From Diplolepis rosae (lineage: Eukaryota > Arthropoda > Insecta > Hymenoptera > Diplolepididae): DNA of 64,000 nucleotides. The stretch covers positions 4,815,001 through 4,879,000 of the forward strand of contig JAPYXD010000466.1 of assembly GCA_030998225.1 (NCBI GenBank). The letters run 5' to 3'. Positions 46,172-57,933 of the stretch are shown piece after piece. Each line of letters opens with the position of its first letter. Position 1 is the stretch's first letter. The position numbers and the translations under genes are program-made. The notes beneath the pieces are model-generated. The model was not told the origin of the DNA. It made no database searches and was given only the letters and a program-made list of their open reading frames with translations.

Positions 46172-49100
46172 AGTTAACTAACGAAAACAGTCTTTTTTTA
46201 AATAGTCAATTTCGATTCATTTTTCACTTCAACTCGTGCTCACTTCGTAAATTTTTGGAATTTTCCAATGAAATTTGCAGAAATTGTGCTTTAGGGCGTT
46301 CTTCAACTGATAAAGCAAGTAAATTAAAAAAAAATTGCTTTACAAAATTTTATTAATTTTTTTTCTGACGTTTGTAGTAAATCAAACTTTAATATCTTCC
46401 AGCCCTTCGTTTAGCGAGGGAATTTTAAGCAGACAAGTACTTCTCGCGACAAAAATGTAAAGGAAGGTATGATACAGTTTTTGGAAAAGTTTAAGACCAG
46501 AATATTCAATAGTTCTGGAGCTATAATGAGTTTCGTTTAATACAGTGCCCGAGTTTTCGAGCGTATCAAAGGATCCGTGGCGTACAGCCGAACCACACGA
46601 ATTGTCTCGCCAATGTATGGTTTATAAATATGATGAAACCTAAATCTTTTATGCAATAAAAATTTAACAAATTAAGTTTACTAAATATTAATCTGTTTTT
46701 TTTTCAATTTTTAATGTATTTTTTAGCTTTCAGTTTTATTTGAATTGTAGAATACTGAAATGTACATAATGTTGACTTTTTTTTGGTGTAGCTGGTCAGC
46801 GACCTTGAATATTCCTATTGTAAACAAAAGAATATTTTAAAATAAAAACAGAACGGCACGAATTGTCTCGCCAATGTATGACTTATAAATATGATAAAAC
46901 CTAAATCTTTTATACAATAAAAATTTAACAAATTAAGTTTACTAAATATTAATCTGTTTTTTTTTTCAATTTTTAATGTATTTTTTAGCTTTCAGTTTTA
47001 TTTGAATTGTACATAATGTTGACTTTTTTTTTGGTGTAGCTGGTCAGCGACCTTGAATATTCCTATTGTAAACAGTCCTTAACTATGCTCTGGATAGTGC
47101 AAATTTAAGGTTAATAAATTTTAATATCTTTAGTACTTAAAAATAAGCAATCCAGTCAAAAAAAATTTATTTTTATTTTAAAATGGAAAAGATGCCTCGC
47201 ACAATTCGAGGTAGAAAAAGAAAAAGAGATAAGAGTACATGGGCCGAAAATGTACGCAAAACTACTAAAAACAAGGTATACCTTTGAATAATCCAAGTCG
47301 ATTCAATCAAAAATGAATGTTTAACGCTTCTATCAAGTCCCAGATTCAAATAAATAGTACAAAAAAAATTCGTATTTCATAGATTTTGCACGAGATAAAT
47401 TTGTTTGATGTTATATTAATATTTTTCATTGATTAAATTTTCCAGACATAAAGTCATTTCATAGAATGAATTGAATCATACACTAGGAAATTAATATATA
47501 AAATTATTGATCGTTTTACATTTTAACATTATTTATAATTCAAAGAAATTGTTCCGTGCTTAATAAAGTTTAATAAAATTGAAGATAAAATCTGTAAGTT
47601 TGAAAATGACTTGCAGGGAGAAGAATACATTTCAAGATCGAAAAATCCCGAAAGGGTACTTATGCCAAGGAAACTTTTCACTCCCTTGCAATCCTGTTGC
47701 GAAAGAAAATGTTGCGAAAGTATTACAATATCTGCACAAGAGAAGTTGCATTCTAAATTTTGGGAATTGGGAGATTACCACAAGCAATCCATTCTTCTTA
47801 GTACTTTGATGAAGTGCAACGATCCCAAATAAGTTAATGCTCATGAGGTTTCAAGATTAGTAACCTGGACTCTCTTATTTTCTACTGATGAGAGTGTAAT
47901 CGTCGTATGTAAAAAATTTCTGATGGGTTGTTTAAATTTGTCACAGAAAAAATTGAGAATAGTACAGGGTAAAATGTTAAATGGTGAAAGTTTAGTCGAT
48001 GGTAGAGGGATGCATGAGAATCGTAAAGTAAAACTAACTGATCAAGTGAAACAATTAATTCAGGAACATTGTTTAACCAAGGCACATCAAAAATCTCATT
48101 ATTTGCGAGAATCAACTAAATTAAATTATTTTACGAAAACAGAATTAAATTTAGCAAAATTGTTTAGTGAGTTTTGTGACTACTACATAAGTACTACACT
48201 TATCTACATGTATCTACATGTATCCTATTTTAGAGGGAAGTACCAAAAAAGGAGCAAATACTGTGTGCAGTTTTGTCAATCATGCAATACAACAAGAATT
48301 TGATAATATTCATCACAAAAAGATTGTTCTTTTTTCTGATGCATGTGGTGGACAAAATAAGAATTACACAGTATTTGCATACCTTCTTACACTTTCTATG
48401 CAATTGGATGTTGACATCTGGCATGTCTTTCCGGTTCGGGGTCATTCGTATTGTCAATGCGACCGTAATTTTGGAATGTATTCGCAGAAAAAGAAAAAGT
48501 TAGAACGCATAGAAACTGCAGAAGAGTACATCAAATTAATAAGAAACTCTCGAAATCCTTCATTCACTATGGTACAGTGTGGTCATAACATTTTGAATGA
48601 TTATGAAAAATCCTCCAAGAAAACTGTACTGCATCCTAAAAGCATGAAAATAAGCCAAGCTTACGTAATTCATTATCTACCAAACGAAAGTGTTGACATT
48701 TTTTAGAATTATACAGAAACGAATGTCTCCACCTTTAAAATTGAAACGAAAGTGAAACTCGCGGAGTTAGAAAGAAATCCCCCTCCAATCGTTGGAATAA
48801 CTGAAGCCAAACTGAATGATGTGAAGAGTTTATTGAAATACCTCACACCAAAAGGACAAGCGTTTTTTAATGAATACTTTGCCTCGATGACGAGCAATAA
48901 AACCAAAGACGACTCGATTATTTCTTCTGATGAAGATTAAACTGTATACTTTATTTTAAAATACATTAAAAATTGAAAAAAAAAACAGATTAATATTTAG
49001 TAAACTTAATTTGTTAAATTTTTATTGTATAAAAGATTTAGGTTTCATCATATTTATAAACCATACATTGGCGAGACAATTCGTGTGGTTCGGCTGTACG

Positions 49101-49412
49101 CCACGGATCCTTTGATACGCTCGAAAACTCGGGCACTGTATTAAACGAAACTCATTATAGCTCCAGAACTATTGAATATTCTGGTCTTAAACTTTTCCAA
49201 AAACTGTATCATACCTTCCTTTACTGGAAGATATTAAAGTCTGATTTGCTGCAAACGTCAGAAAAAAAATTAATAAAATTTTGTAAAGCAATTTTTTTTT
49301 AATTTACTTGCTTTATCACTTGAAGAACGCCCTAAAGCACAATTTCTGCAAATTTCATTGGAAAATGAATAAAAATTGACTATTTCAAAAAAGACTGTTT
49401 TCGTTAGTTACT
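46172..49412 (+). mobile_element. 3.2 kb TIR DNA transposon with DUF7869-like protein
   Basis: Long terminal inverted repeats: 46,172-46,690 and 48,970-49,412 pair closely, starting TAACTAACGAAAACAGTC at both ends. A left-side block of about 260 bp (ACGAATTGTCTCGCCAATGT onward) is present twice in tandem, at about 46,592 and 46,856. The inside carries a spliced-looking coding region (47,183-48,940) with breaks. The element lies within the RNase H region of a gypsy pseudogene. No target duplication was evident by eye. Confidence 0.75.
47183..48940 (+). pseudogene. DUF7869-like transposon protein, interrupted
   Basis: A short basic first exon appears to start at 47,183 (MEKMPRTIRGRKRKRDKS) and end at AAG|GTATAC near 47,273. 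A second block at 47,614-47,831 is cysteine-rich (CCERKCCESI). A third (about 47,893-48,190) ends in a break near 48,200-48,235. The conserved core then follows (48,240-48,706): FSDACGGQNKNYTVFAYLL, VFPVRGHSYCQCDRNFG, and a long tail. That core is typical of DUF7869 proteins, a family I associate with arthropod mobile elements; the catalytic mechanism is not known to me. An in-frame TAG at 48,704-48,706 is followed by a further 78 in-frame residues ending in an acidic tail at 48,940. Confidence 0.55.
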
Positions 49413-49690
49413 TTGAAAACTAACAAAGCTACAACTTTTTTTCTAGGGAGAAAAAGATGCGGAATCCAATTTCACATCGAGATATAACCTTTAAAAACTT
49501 AAATTGGGAAATGTTATTAAAAGCCTTCAGGGGACTGCGATTTCGCACGAGAAAATGCTATGTGCCTTATACGATCCGTCACCTCAACTAAGGACGAAAA
49601 TAAGTAACACAAAATATTATTGCAAGTGTTTCTTTTCATATGTGTCTTTGCCTATTTTAACGTGTGATAATATATGGTACCTCCTATTGC
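49413..49690. other. Unassigned insert between transposon end and gypsy RT
   Basis: About 280 bp that match neither the TIR element nor gypsy Pol. The gypsy RNase H start (a minus-strand TIDAPGCAIGG stretch) ends abruptly near 49,690. The 69-codon plus-strand frame at 49,504-49,713 has no recognised motif. Confidence 0.35.
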
Positions 49691-51290
49691 GCATCCTGGG
49701 GCATCTATTGTGAGAACAAAGGGTTGAGAAAAATCGGGTCGTTGTAAAAGTGGTTCTACACATAATCTTGATTTTAGAATATCAAAAGCTATTTGCTATT
49801 TATCGGTCCATATGAAAAGAGTATCCTTTTTTAGAAATTGATTAAGATGGTTGGAAATTTTTGAAAATCCTTCGATAAATCTACGATAATATCCTGCTAA
49901 TCCTACAAATTGTTTGACATTATTTTCTGTTTTTGGAACTGGAAATTCTTTTACGGCTATTATTTTTTGGGGGTCTGGTCGAACTCCATTTTTATCAATG
50001 ATATGACCTAAATATTCTATCTCAGGTCGTAAAAATGCACACTTGTCTGGTTGTAAATGACGGTTTGCTTTTCGAAGGCGTTTTATTAAATTATTAAATT
50101 TTGTCTCGTGTTCTTCTAGTGTATCAGCAAATATGACGATGTCGTCAAGATATACAAAGAGTTCTGTTCCTACTAATCAAGGTAAAGTAGTATCCATTAA
50201 TCTTTGGAATGTTGCAGGAGCGGTTTTTAAACCAAAAGACATTCTATCAAATTCATAATGCCCATGAGGTGTAGAAAATGCAGTTTTATAAGAGTCTTTA
50301 GGGTCCATTTTTATATGGTGGAAACCAGTAGCTAAATCGAATGCTGAAAAATATCTGGCACATCCGAGTGAATCGAGTATATCATTTATGTTAGGTAGTG
50401 GGTAAGAATATCCGATTATTTTTTCATTAAGTTTTCTGAATTCAAGAACCATTCGCCATTTTATGTTACCTTTAGAATCAGGTTTTATAGAAAAAATCCA
50501 AACTAGAGTGTTATATGGTGATTGGGAAGGTTTTATTATTTTATTTTTTGATAATTCGTCAACCTGTTTTGTAATTTCTTCTTTGTGAACAGGGGAAATC
50601 TATATTGTCTTGAAACTGTTTATAATTAATCTTTCTACATGTTTGTATTCGTCTTGATTCAATTGATCCAAACGAAGAAGTTCTTTGATATATTCTATTC
50701 TTTCTTCACCTGTTATGTTTAAAAATTTTAATGGATTGTCGAAAAAATTGTCGCTTTTCCGAAAGCTATTCAGAATTCTGCTAGAGAAATCGTCATCACT
50801 TAAGTTTTTTAAATTTGTCCATTGTCTTGTTACATTTTGAGAATCTCTTTCTTCAAAATCTTCTAAAGTAATAGTCGGTATTGATATCGTTACTGGTATT
50901 TCGTTTGTATTTGCAAATTTGATATAAGCTTTACCCTTGAAATTTTTTACAATTGCGTCTCCGGCATAAATTCCTTCGCCAATATATATAGTTGAGGTAT
51001 GTAACCTTCGCTTTTTTCAGTATTTTCAATTGGAATATAAAATGTTGTTACTGTTCTAGCTGGAATTGTTAATATCTGTGTCGATTCAAATGGATACAGT
51101 TTATTTTGTATTTCTAGACATAAGTAGTTATACAATGCCGGTTCTAGATGCAAATTCCTGTAACCGACATTTACCGACATCGAGAAGCTTCGATTGGTTC
51201 TGTTCCAAGCTAAGTCTGGAAGTTTCAAGAAGGAGTTCGAAGCATATGACGTCACACTATACCCTTGATAAATTGTTTATTAATGAATGA
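49690..51290 (-). pseudogene. Ty3/gypsy Pol: N-terminal region, reverse transcriptase and RNase H start
   Basis: The minus-strand frame at 50,177-50,452 is the RT palm: RKLNEKIIGYSYPLPNI, FSAFDLATGFHHI and FGLKTAPATFQRLMD. A TGA at 50,177-50,179 interrupts it. The same frame then continues into the catalytic YLDD motif (about 50,140-50,155), the LGHII region and the connection domain, with another stop near 49,790. Upstream, 50,947-51,255 encodes a protease-linker-like segment followed by a frameshift. The sequence type is close to errantivirus-like gypsy elements (17.6/297/Tirant group). The provirus appears cut off at about 51,290; no 5' LTR or gag was found. Confidence 0.8.
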
Positions 51291-51819
51291 GGGTGGGGGT
51301 GAGGTGGGGTGGGGGTCATCTCTTTCGGGAAACATTTATTTCAAAGACTTTAGGAGTTGGTTTAACCTCTGTACGTATGGAATGTAAAGGACAAATGTTA
51401 AAAAATATTTCCTAGAAAAATAAAGGCATGTGACGGACAAATATTGAAAAATATTTCTCAGAAAAATAAAGGCATATGGTTAATTTAAACGCTCTCAGGA
51501 TGTTTAATGTAATAAATTTGATAAAATTTTTTCTGATTAATTTAGACGTGGGGTATGTGTGAAATGATTTCGTTTTTAGAGCTTGGATTGTTTATGCTAA
51601 TAAAATTGATATGACATCTCCCAGTTAGACTGCAGTAATCTGATATCTTACGTTTATGACATTAAATCACATTCGGGATATGTGAACAATAATACCCCTC
51701 TTTGTTTAAAACGAAGATAGAAACATTTACCATTATAAAAAGATGCATCTCACTATTAATAAGAATCATTTGTAACTGAAGTCTGAATCCTTCACTTGTA
51801 TTTTGTATAAAGAAAAGTC
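51291..51819. other. Left flank of the Polinton; short direct repeats
   Basis: A G-rich patch (51,288-51,318) is followed by two copies of a ~47-bp unit (GGACAAAT, TTGAAAAATATTT, CAGAAAAATAAAGGCAT) at about 51,390 and 51,435. The stretch just before the polymerase start probably includes its promoter and leader. The end of the Polinton (a long TIR) was not identified. Confidence 0.4.
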
Positions 51820-54800
51820 ATGGATTCTGAATATTACAAGAGACTTATTAGGATTATGGACGAAGCCTATCAATTATTAAAATATAATTCAAGTTTCGAA
51901 TTGTATGAAAAATGGTTGAAATTCGGTAAACGAAATATTCGTTTAATAAATAAATTTTTTAAAGTGAACAAAAATAAGTTGTCAGTGCATGAGAAGATGA
52001 GGATAACATCTACACTTGGAATACTGAAAGCATTAAACACTAAAATAAACCAACTCCGGAAGAAAGGAAGAGGTACAGCATTATCGAGTCAAGAGGAAAG
52101 GAGAAGAATAAGGTGGGAAGATTTAGAGACTGCTTTTCAGAATAGAATTAAAACGGGTTCTATTGTTAATTTAACACATATAGATTTAAAACATTTTTTG
52201 GAGGATGCTAAGTTATTAACAATTAAAAAAATAAACAGTGTTTTAAGGCAATATCCAAATTTGAAAATTAATGTAATTTTATATGGTAAATTTAAAACTT
52301 TAGTAGAAGGGAAAATGGATGAAGCTATAAAGTATTTCAACACAAAGAACGATATTATTTCTCAATCAACAGATTTAGATGCGTGGTATGATGAAAAAGT
52401 AAAAGATCAGCTTTTAGTAAATGCTGAAGAATTTCAGGAAGAAAATTCTGGTTGGTCTTTAATTGAAATTATGAATTTATTAGTAAATATAAATAAATAT
52501 GCCCCTTTTCAAATTGGATTATCAACGTACAACAATTTACCAAAGTATATTCAAACACAAAAGGCAGTGGTTAATATAAAAAATAACGATCCTTATTGTT
52601 TTTTGTGGTCAGTCACGGCAGCATTGAATCCCGTAGAAAATAATGCATGCTTAATGAGTTCTTATCCTCATTTTAGTGAAGTGTTAAAATACGATAACAT
52701 AAAGTTTCCAATCAGTTTTTCTGACATCAAAAAGTTTGAAAAAATGAATAGTTTAAGTATAAACATTTATGGTGAAGATAATGAAAAATCTAAAAAAACA
52801 ACAGAAATCGTTCCTTTTTATATAAGTCAGGAAAAATCAAATTTACCTGTAATTCATCTTTTAATGATTGAAAATACTTTAGTTGATGTTAATGAAGAAG
52901 ATTATATTGGTGATGATGAAATTGATATTTCTAAACCAATTTATCATTTTTCATGGATAAAAAATTTATCTAGATTAATAAGTTCACAAGTCACAAGAAA
53001 TGAGCATCGAATATTAATATGTGACAGATGCCTATGTCATTTTAGTTCAGAAAAGTCTTTTCGAAGTCATATATTGACATGTCAAAATATAAATAAATGT
53101 AGAATGATTTTACCAGATCATGAAAATAATATTTTGAAATTTAAAAACTATCAATATAAGGAAAAGGTGCCTTTCGTTGTATATGCTGATATTGAATGTC
53201 TTCTGGAGCCAGTGGTTGACTCACACATGAATACATCTATTTATCAAAAGCACGTTCCTACAAGTGTCGCTTATAATGTACTATGTAGTTTCGATAATTC
53301 AATTTCTAAAATTAAACTTTATCGTGACAAAGACTGCATTGAGTGGTTCATAAATGAACTAAAATGTTTGGCTGAAAAAGTAGATGAGTATTTAAAAATT
53401 ATAGTACCAATGGAGCCTCTAACTAATCAACAAAAACAAGAATTTAAATTTGCAAAAATTTGTCACATTTGTGAAAATCCTTTCAAAATTGATGATATCA
53501 AACACCGTGATCATTGCCACTTTACAGGCAAATATCGCGGTGTTGCTCATCAGGGTTGCAATATAAATTACAAGAATTCACACGTGATTCCAGTAGTTTT
53601 TCATAATTTATCAGGTTATGATTCCCATTTTTTTATCAAAGCTTTAGCGACAAGTTTTGAGGGAAATGTCAGTTTATTACCAATAAATAAGGAAAAATAC
53701 ATTTCTTTCACAAAAAATGTTGAAAAAACTAATGTAAAGCTACGATTTATTGACTCTTTTCGATTTATGCCGAGTAGTCTTGAAAAATTAGCATTATTTC
53801 TCAATAATGATGAAAAAATAATAACAAAAAGACACTGTGTGAATGATAATGAATTTAATTTACTGACTAGAAAAGGTGTATTTCCATACAGTTATATTGA
53901 CAATTGGGAGAAATTAGAAGAACATCAATTACCCCCAAAAGAGGCTTTTTTCTGTAAATTAAATAATTCAAGTATTTCTAATGAAGATTATCAGCATGCT
54001 CGTAGAGTTTGGGAAACTTTCAACTTGAAAACTTTAGGTGAATATTCAGATCTTTACCTCAAAACTGATGTCCTACTTTTATCTGATATTTTTGAAAATT
54101 TTAGACACCATTGTTTAAAAACATATAATTTAGATCCATTGCATTATTACACGGCACCTGGACTTGCTTTTGATGCAATGTTAAAATTTACTAAAATAGA
54201 ACTCGAATTGTTGACCGATCCTGAAATGTTATTGTTCATCGAAAGTGCTATTAGAGGTGGTGTCTCTCAATGCTCTAATAGATATGCAAAAGCAAATAAT
54301 CGATATATGGAGTCCAATTTTGATCCAAATTTACCTGAATCATATATTATTTACTTTGATATTAATAATCAGTACGGTGCAGCTATGAGTGAGTTTTTAC
54401 CTTACAGAAATTTTGAATGGGTAGAAGATTTTTCAATGATTGATTTTTTAAACATTCCTGATAATTCATCTGTAGGTTTTATACTTGAAGTGGATTTTGA
54501 ATATCCCGAACAGCTTCATGATTCACATAAAGATTTACCTCTATGTCCAGAGCATTTCATAGCCCCCAATTCAAAATGCAAAATTTCAAAACTGATGACA
54601 ACTCTATTACCCAAGAATAATTACATTGTTCACTATAGAAATTTTAAATTGTATTTAAGTTTGGGTGTAAAATTAACAAAAATTCATAGAGTTTTGAAAT
54701 TTGATCAAAAACCTTGGTTAAAAAGCTACATTGATCTGAATACAGAATTAAGAAAAAAATCAGACAATGATTTTGAGAAAAATTTTTATAAATTAATGAA

Positions 54801-55572
54801 TAATTCTGTATTTGGAAAAACGATGGAAAATGTTAGGAAGCATAAAGATGTAAAATTAGTTACAAAGTGGAAGGGGAGGTATGGCGCAAAAGCTCTAATA
54901 GCAAAACCAAATTTTCACAGCTGCACCATATTTGATGAAAATATGGTTTTAATAGAGCTTAATCGATTAAAAGTAAATTTTAACAAACCAATTTATACAG
55001 GTTTTACTATTCTCGATATATCAAAAATAATGATTTATGATTTTCATTATAATTATATGAAACATAATTTCGGAAACAATGCAAAATTACTTTATACAGA
55101 TACAGACAGTCTAATATATGACGTCACAGTTCCAGATTTTTATAATTACATTCGAAGAGATATTCATAAATTTGATACGTCTGATTATCCTCCAAACAAT
55201 GTTTATGATATTCCTCTTGCGAATAAAAAAGTTTTAGGTTTAATGAAAGATGAGAACAATGGGAAAATTATGTTAGAATTTATTGGATTGCGATCAAAAC
55301 TATATGCATTTAAAGTACAGGGGGATCAAGAAGAAAAACGAAAGGCTAAAGGCGTTAAAGGGTCAACTTTGAAAGAAATAACATTTGAAGATTATAAGCA
55401 GTCTCTATTTTCCTATAAAAACCTTGTCAAGACTCAATTCCTGATTCGAAGTAAAAAGCACGAAGTGCATACGATTAAACAAAATAAAATAGCCTTGAGT
55501 TGGTATGATGATAAAAGAATGCTTCATCCTGGGAAAACAGACACTTTTCCATGGGGCTACATTATGAAATAA
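51820..55572 (+). CDS. polB: Protein-primed family B DNA polymerase (Polinton pPolB)
   Basis: This 1,250-residue polymerase copies the element's linear DNA from a protein primer. Residues about 1-250 are poorly conserved. Residues about 258-330 ([12 protein letters not shown] through [15 protein letters not shown]) are a region shared by insect Polinton polymerases. A C2HC-like finger lies at C401/C404/H417/C421. The 3'-5' exonuclease motifs are D457/E459 (YADIE), N596 to D601 (NLSGYD) and Y746 to D750 (YLKTD). The polymerase motifs are D847 (YFDINNQYG), K991 to G999 (KLMNNSVFG) and D1094/D1096 (YTDTDS). All catalytic positions are present and the frame has no stop, so the enzyme may be functional. 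It ends with a basic C-terminus. The start is the first ATG of the open frame, and the length is normal for the family. Confidence 0.92.
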   Translation: MDSEYYKRLIRIMDEAYQLLKYNSSFELYEKWLKFGKRNIRLINKFFKVNKNKLSVHEKMRITSTLGILKALNTKINQLRKKGRGTALSSQEERRRIRWEDLETAFQNRIKTGSIVNLTHIDLKHFLEDAKLLTIKKINSVLRQYPNLKINVILYGKFKTLVEGKMDEAIKYFNTKNDIISQSTDLDAWYDEKVKDQLLVNAEEFQEENSGWSLIEIMNLLVNINKYAPFQIGLSTYNNLPKYIQTQKAVVNIKNNDPYCFLWSVTAALNPVENNACLMSSYPHFSEVLKYDNIKFPISFSDIKKFEKMNSLSINIYGEDNEKSKKTTEIVPFYISQEKSNLPVIHLLMIENTLVDVNEEDYIGDDEIDISKPIYHFSWIKNLSRLISSQVTRNEHRILICDRCLCHFSSEKSFRSHILTCQNINKCRMILPDHENNILKFKNYQYKEKVPFVVYADIECLLEPVVDSHMNTSIYQKHVPTSVAYNVLCSFDNSISKIKLYRDKDCIEWFINELKCLAEKVDEYLKIIVPMEPLTNQQKQEFKFAKICHICENPFKIDDIKHRDHCHFTGKYRGVAHQGCNINYKNSHVIPVVFHNLSGYDSHFFIKALATSFEGNVSLLPINKEKYISFTKNVEKTNVKLRFIDSFRFMPSSLEKLALFLNNDEKIITKRHCVNDNEFNLLTRKGVFPYSYIDNWEKLEEHQLPPKEAFFCKLNNSSISNEDYQHARRVWETFNLKTLGEYSDLYLKTDVLLLSDIFENFRHHCLKTYNLDPLHYYTAPGLAFDAMLKFTKIELELLTDPEMLLFIESAIRGGVSQCSNRYAKANNRYMESNFDPNLPESYIIYFDINNQYGAAMSEFLPYRNFEWVEDFSMIDFLNIPDNSSVGFILEVDFEYPEQLHDSHKDLPLCPEHFIAPNSKCKISKLMTTLLPKNNYIVHYRNFKLYLSLGVKLTKIHRVLKFDQKPWLKSYIDLNTELRKKSDNDFEKNFYKLMNNSVFGKTMENVRKHKDVKLVTKWKGRYGAKALIAKPNFHSCTIFDENMVLIELNRLKVNFNKPIYTGFTILDISKIMIYDFHYNYMKHNFGNNAKLLYTDTDSLIYDVTVPDFYNYIRRDIHKFDTSDYPPNNVYDIPLANKKVLGLMKDENNGKIMLEFIGLRSKLYAFKVQGDQEEKRKAKGVKGSTLKEITFEDYKQSLFSYKNLVKTQFLIRSKKHEVHTIKQNKIALSWYDDKRMLHPGKTDTFPWGYIMK

Positions 55573-55934
55573 TTTAAAGAAAGTCCAAAAGCATCTTTTT
55601 CGATGTCTCTCTATAACATATACTCTTAAATATTCTTCTGAAGCTGAACTTATCACAAGAGGATCACATTACTGTAAACAAGCTCTGGAATATATAAGGA
55701 GGTGACAACGGGAAGAAACCATTACTAAATTCATCATCATCAGAAGCTCTAACTCTTTACAAAGTGAAGATTTAAAAAAAGGAAGGAAGTGAAAAACAAA
55801 AAAAACAGTAAGATATTCTAAAAACTTTTACAATATTTTATGAAAAAAGTGTATGTGTGGAAGTGTTTTGCAAAAGTTGGGATATTTTTTATATTCATGG
55901 ATATATCTGTAAGTGATTTTCTTATTCTATATCG

Positions 55935-56755
55935 AAACATGAAAAAATCTTTAGTTTTTTAATATCACAATTATATCAAAAAATTTTATTCAAAGAAAAT
56001 ATGCTTAAAATTCTAAACCCTCCAAAAAATGTAACTGCAATTTAAAATAAAATTGATCGAGAATGTTGTTAACTTAAAAAATTAAATACATGAAAAATTA
56101 CTTCATGATTTTATTTTTTAAGTTATTTTGAACTTAAAATTTTTCATAAAAAACTATAATTAGATGAAAAATCTTCCAAAGAATTGTGATACATATATTA
56201 GAACTTTACACTGTTAAAAATTTATGTATTAAACTTCCATTTTATATAATGGAAGTTTTTTTTAGTATCTTATATTAAATTTAAAATACTTTCATCTTAA
56301 AAAAATTAAAAACTTTTTTTGTAATTTGATACAGATGGGTATATATTTTTATAATTTTTATTAAATCAAATTTACAGTATTAATTTCAAATACATGTAAA
56401 ATTACTTAATGATTTTATTTGATATTTATGATTTATTGAAAAATGTTATTAATTTAAATAGTCTTTAATATATAAGTAGTAAAATTAAAATAAAATTAAA
56501 ATAAATAGATTTTTTATCTAATTATAGTTTTTTATGAAAAATTTTAATTTCGAAATAACTTGAAAAATAAAATCATCAAATAATTTTTCATGCATTTAAT
56601 TTATTTAAACTAACAACATTCTCGGTCAATTTTATTCAAAATTGCGATTAAATTTTTTTGACTGTTCAGAATTTGAGTGTTCAGAATTTGAGCATACTTT
56701 CTTTGAATAAAATTGTTTGATATAATTGTGATATTAAAAAATTCATGATATTTTG
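55935..56755. repeat. Long inverted repeat (fold-back) downstream of polB
   Basis: The left arm (about 55,935-56,175) and right arm (about 56,509-56,755) are complementary with few mismatches. Pairs include ATCACAATTATATCAAA, AAAATTGATCGAGAATGTTG and ACTATAATTAGATGAAAAAT. A smaller hairpin sits in the centre (AAACTTCCATTTTATATAATGGAAGTTT at 56,229-56,256). It lies between the polymerase and the next frame. It could be a MITE inserted in the element or a structural 3' end; no protein is encoded. Confidence 0.7.
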
Positions 56756-56902
56756 ATGCTTCAGATAAGAAAAGAAAAATTATTAAAGTACATTCAGAAC
56801 ATATAATCTGTTCCAAATTTGCAACATTTATTTTTTCATTCAAATTTAAGTATAAAATAATAATAATAATAATAATAATTTTCAAAATATTTGTTTCAGA
56901 TC

Positions 56903-57112
56903 ATGGATTATGTCCACATCTTAACGACAGTGAAGATTCCCGAGGAGTGGATGAGGTCTACTCCATACAGCATCTTAAAGGAGGTTTGCAGTGATGCAGT
57001 GTCGAGATTCATTGCAGACCCACAGGCGCTAATTCTGATGGAGTTTGGCGGAGTGTTTACCATGCTCCAAAAAGATGAAGAAGACAGTGGTCTTATTTTT
57101 AAAAAATTATAA
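56903..57112 (+). CDS. Small unrecognised Polinton-region protein
   Basis: A 69-residue frame beginning MDYVHILTTVKIPEEW. It is helical by appearance with no signal peptide, membrane segment or cysteine pattern, and I do not recognise the family. It is preceded by TTTGTTTCAG, a good 3' splice-acceptor-like sequence at 56,891-56,900, so it may be the last exon of a longer transcript rather than a separate gene. It sits in the same orientation as polB, 1.3 kb downstream and after the fold-back repeat. Its composition is less AT-rich than its flanks, which argues for coding. Confidence 0.4.
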   Translation: MDYVHILTTVKIPEEWMRSTPYSILKEVCSDAVSRFIADPQALILMEFGGVFTMLQKDEEDSGLIFKKL

Positions 57113-57933
57113 AAACCAAAAACGTAAAAAAAGTTAAAAAATATTTCACAATATATTATCAATATTTGTAAAAAATAAAAAATGTGATTTTTTAACAAAT
57201 TTATATAAAAATAAAAATATATGATGAAAATTTTGCAATATAAAAATTAAATTGTGTCGTTTCATTCCACTACCTTTCCCCACTTTTATTTACGATGGTT
57301 CGTTTTATTGAAAAAATAATTTTTATTCATAAAAAAAGTCTGTTTCATCAGAATTTTTCAGTTTTTAGTTGACGAATTGTATTTAAATATAAATTTTTGT
57401 AATAAAATGAATTGAAGTATAGTAATTTTTCACCAACCGTATTTTAAATTTGAAAATATGCTTTTTAATTCAAATATTTCTTAAATTTAACTTTAAAATA
57501 CTAACAATTGGTCATTTTTAATAGTAGGTAGCGAGATTCTTTTTGTACGAATGTATTCTTTATATTCTTAGGGTGCCGTCCCATGACGGTGTTTATACTC
57601 GTCGTAAAGCAGAAAAATAATTAGAATGAGAGACACATATATTACAGTCTCTTTCACTTATGATTTTCTAACATCGACATGGAACTCCGGCCTCATTGAT
57701 CAGTAATGGAATGCTAGAACACATAATGATGATAATAATCATGTGATATCTTCAGAATTTGTATATAGAAAAGTTCAGTCACACTGCTGACCTACCACAA
57801 TTTTATACTACGATGGGTTGAAGAATAAAGAACAGTTTTTCTTGTATTAAATACATTTTTTATTGAATTATAATTTTTAAAAAGTACACATTTGTTATCA
57901 ATATATAGCAGCACAAAATTTTGGATTATAATT
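57113..57933. other. Convergent intergenic region
   Basis: Very AT-rich sequence between the plus-strand polymerase side and the minus-strand capsid block. AATAAA-type polyadenylation words occur in both orientations. No gene seen. Confidence 0.4.

Noticed and set aside
45515..51290. Gypsy integrase as the integrase of the Polinton
   Set aside because: It is part of a gypsy Pol (RT, RNase H, integrase in order) on the opposite strand to the adjacent polB and carries gypsy-type motifs.
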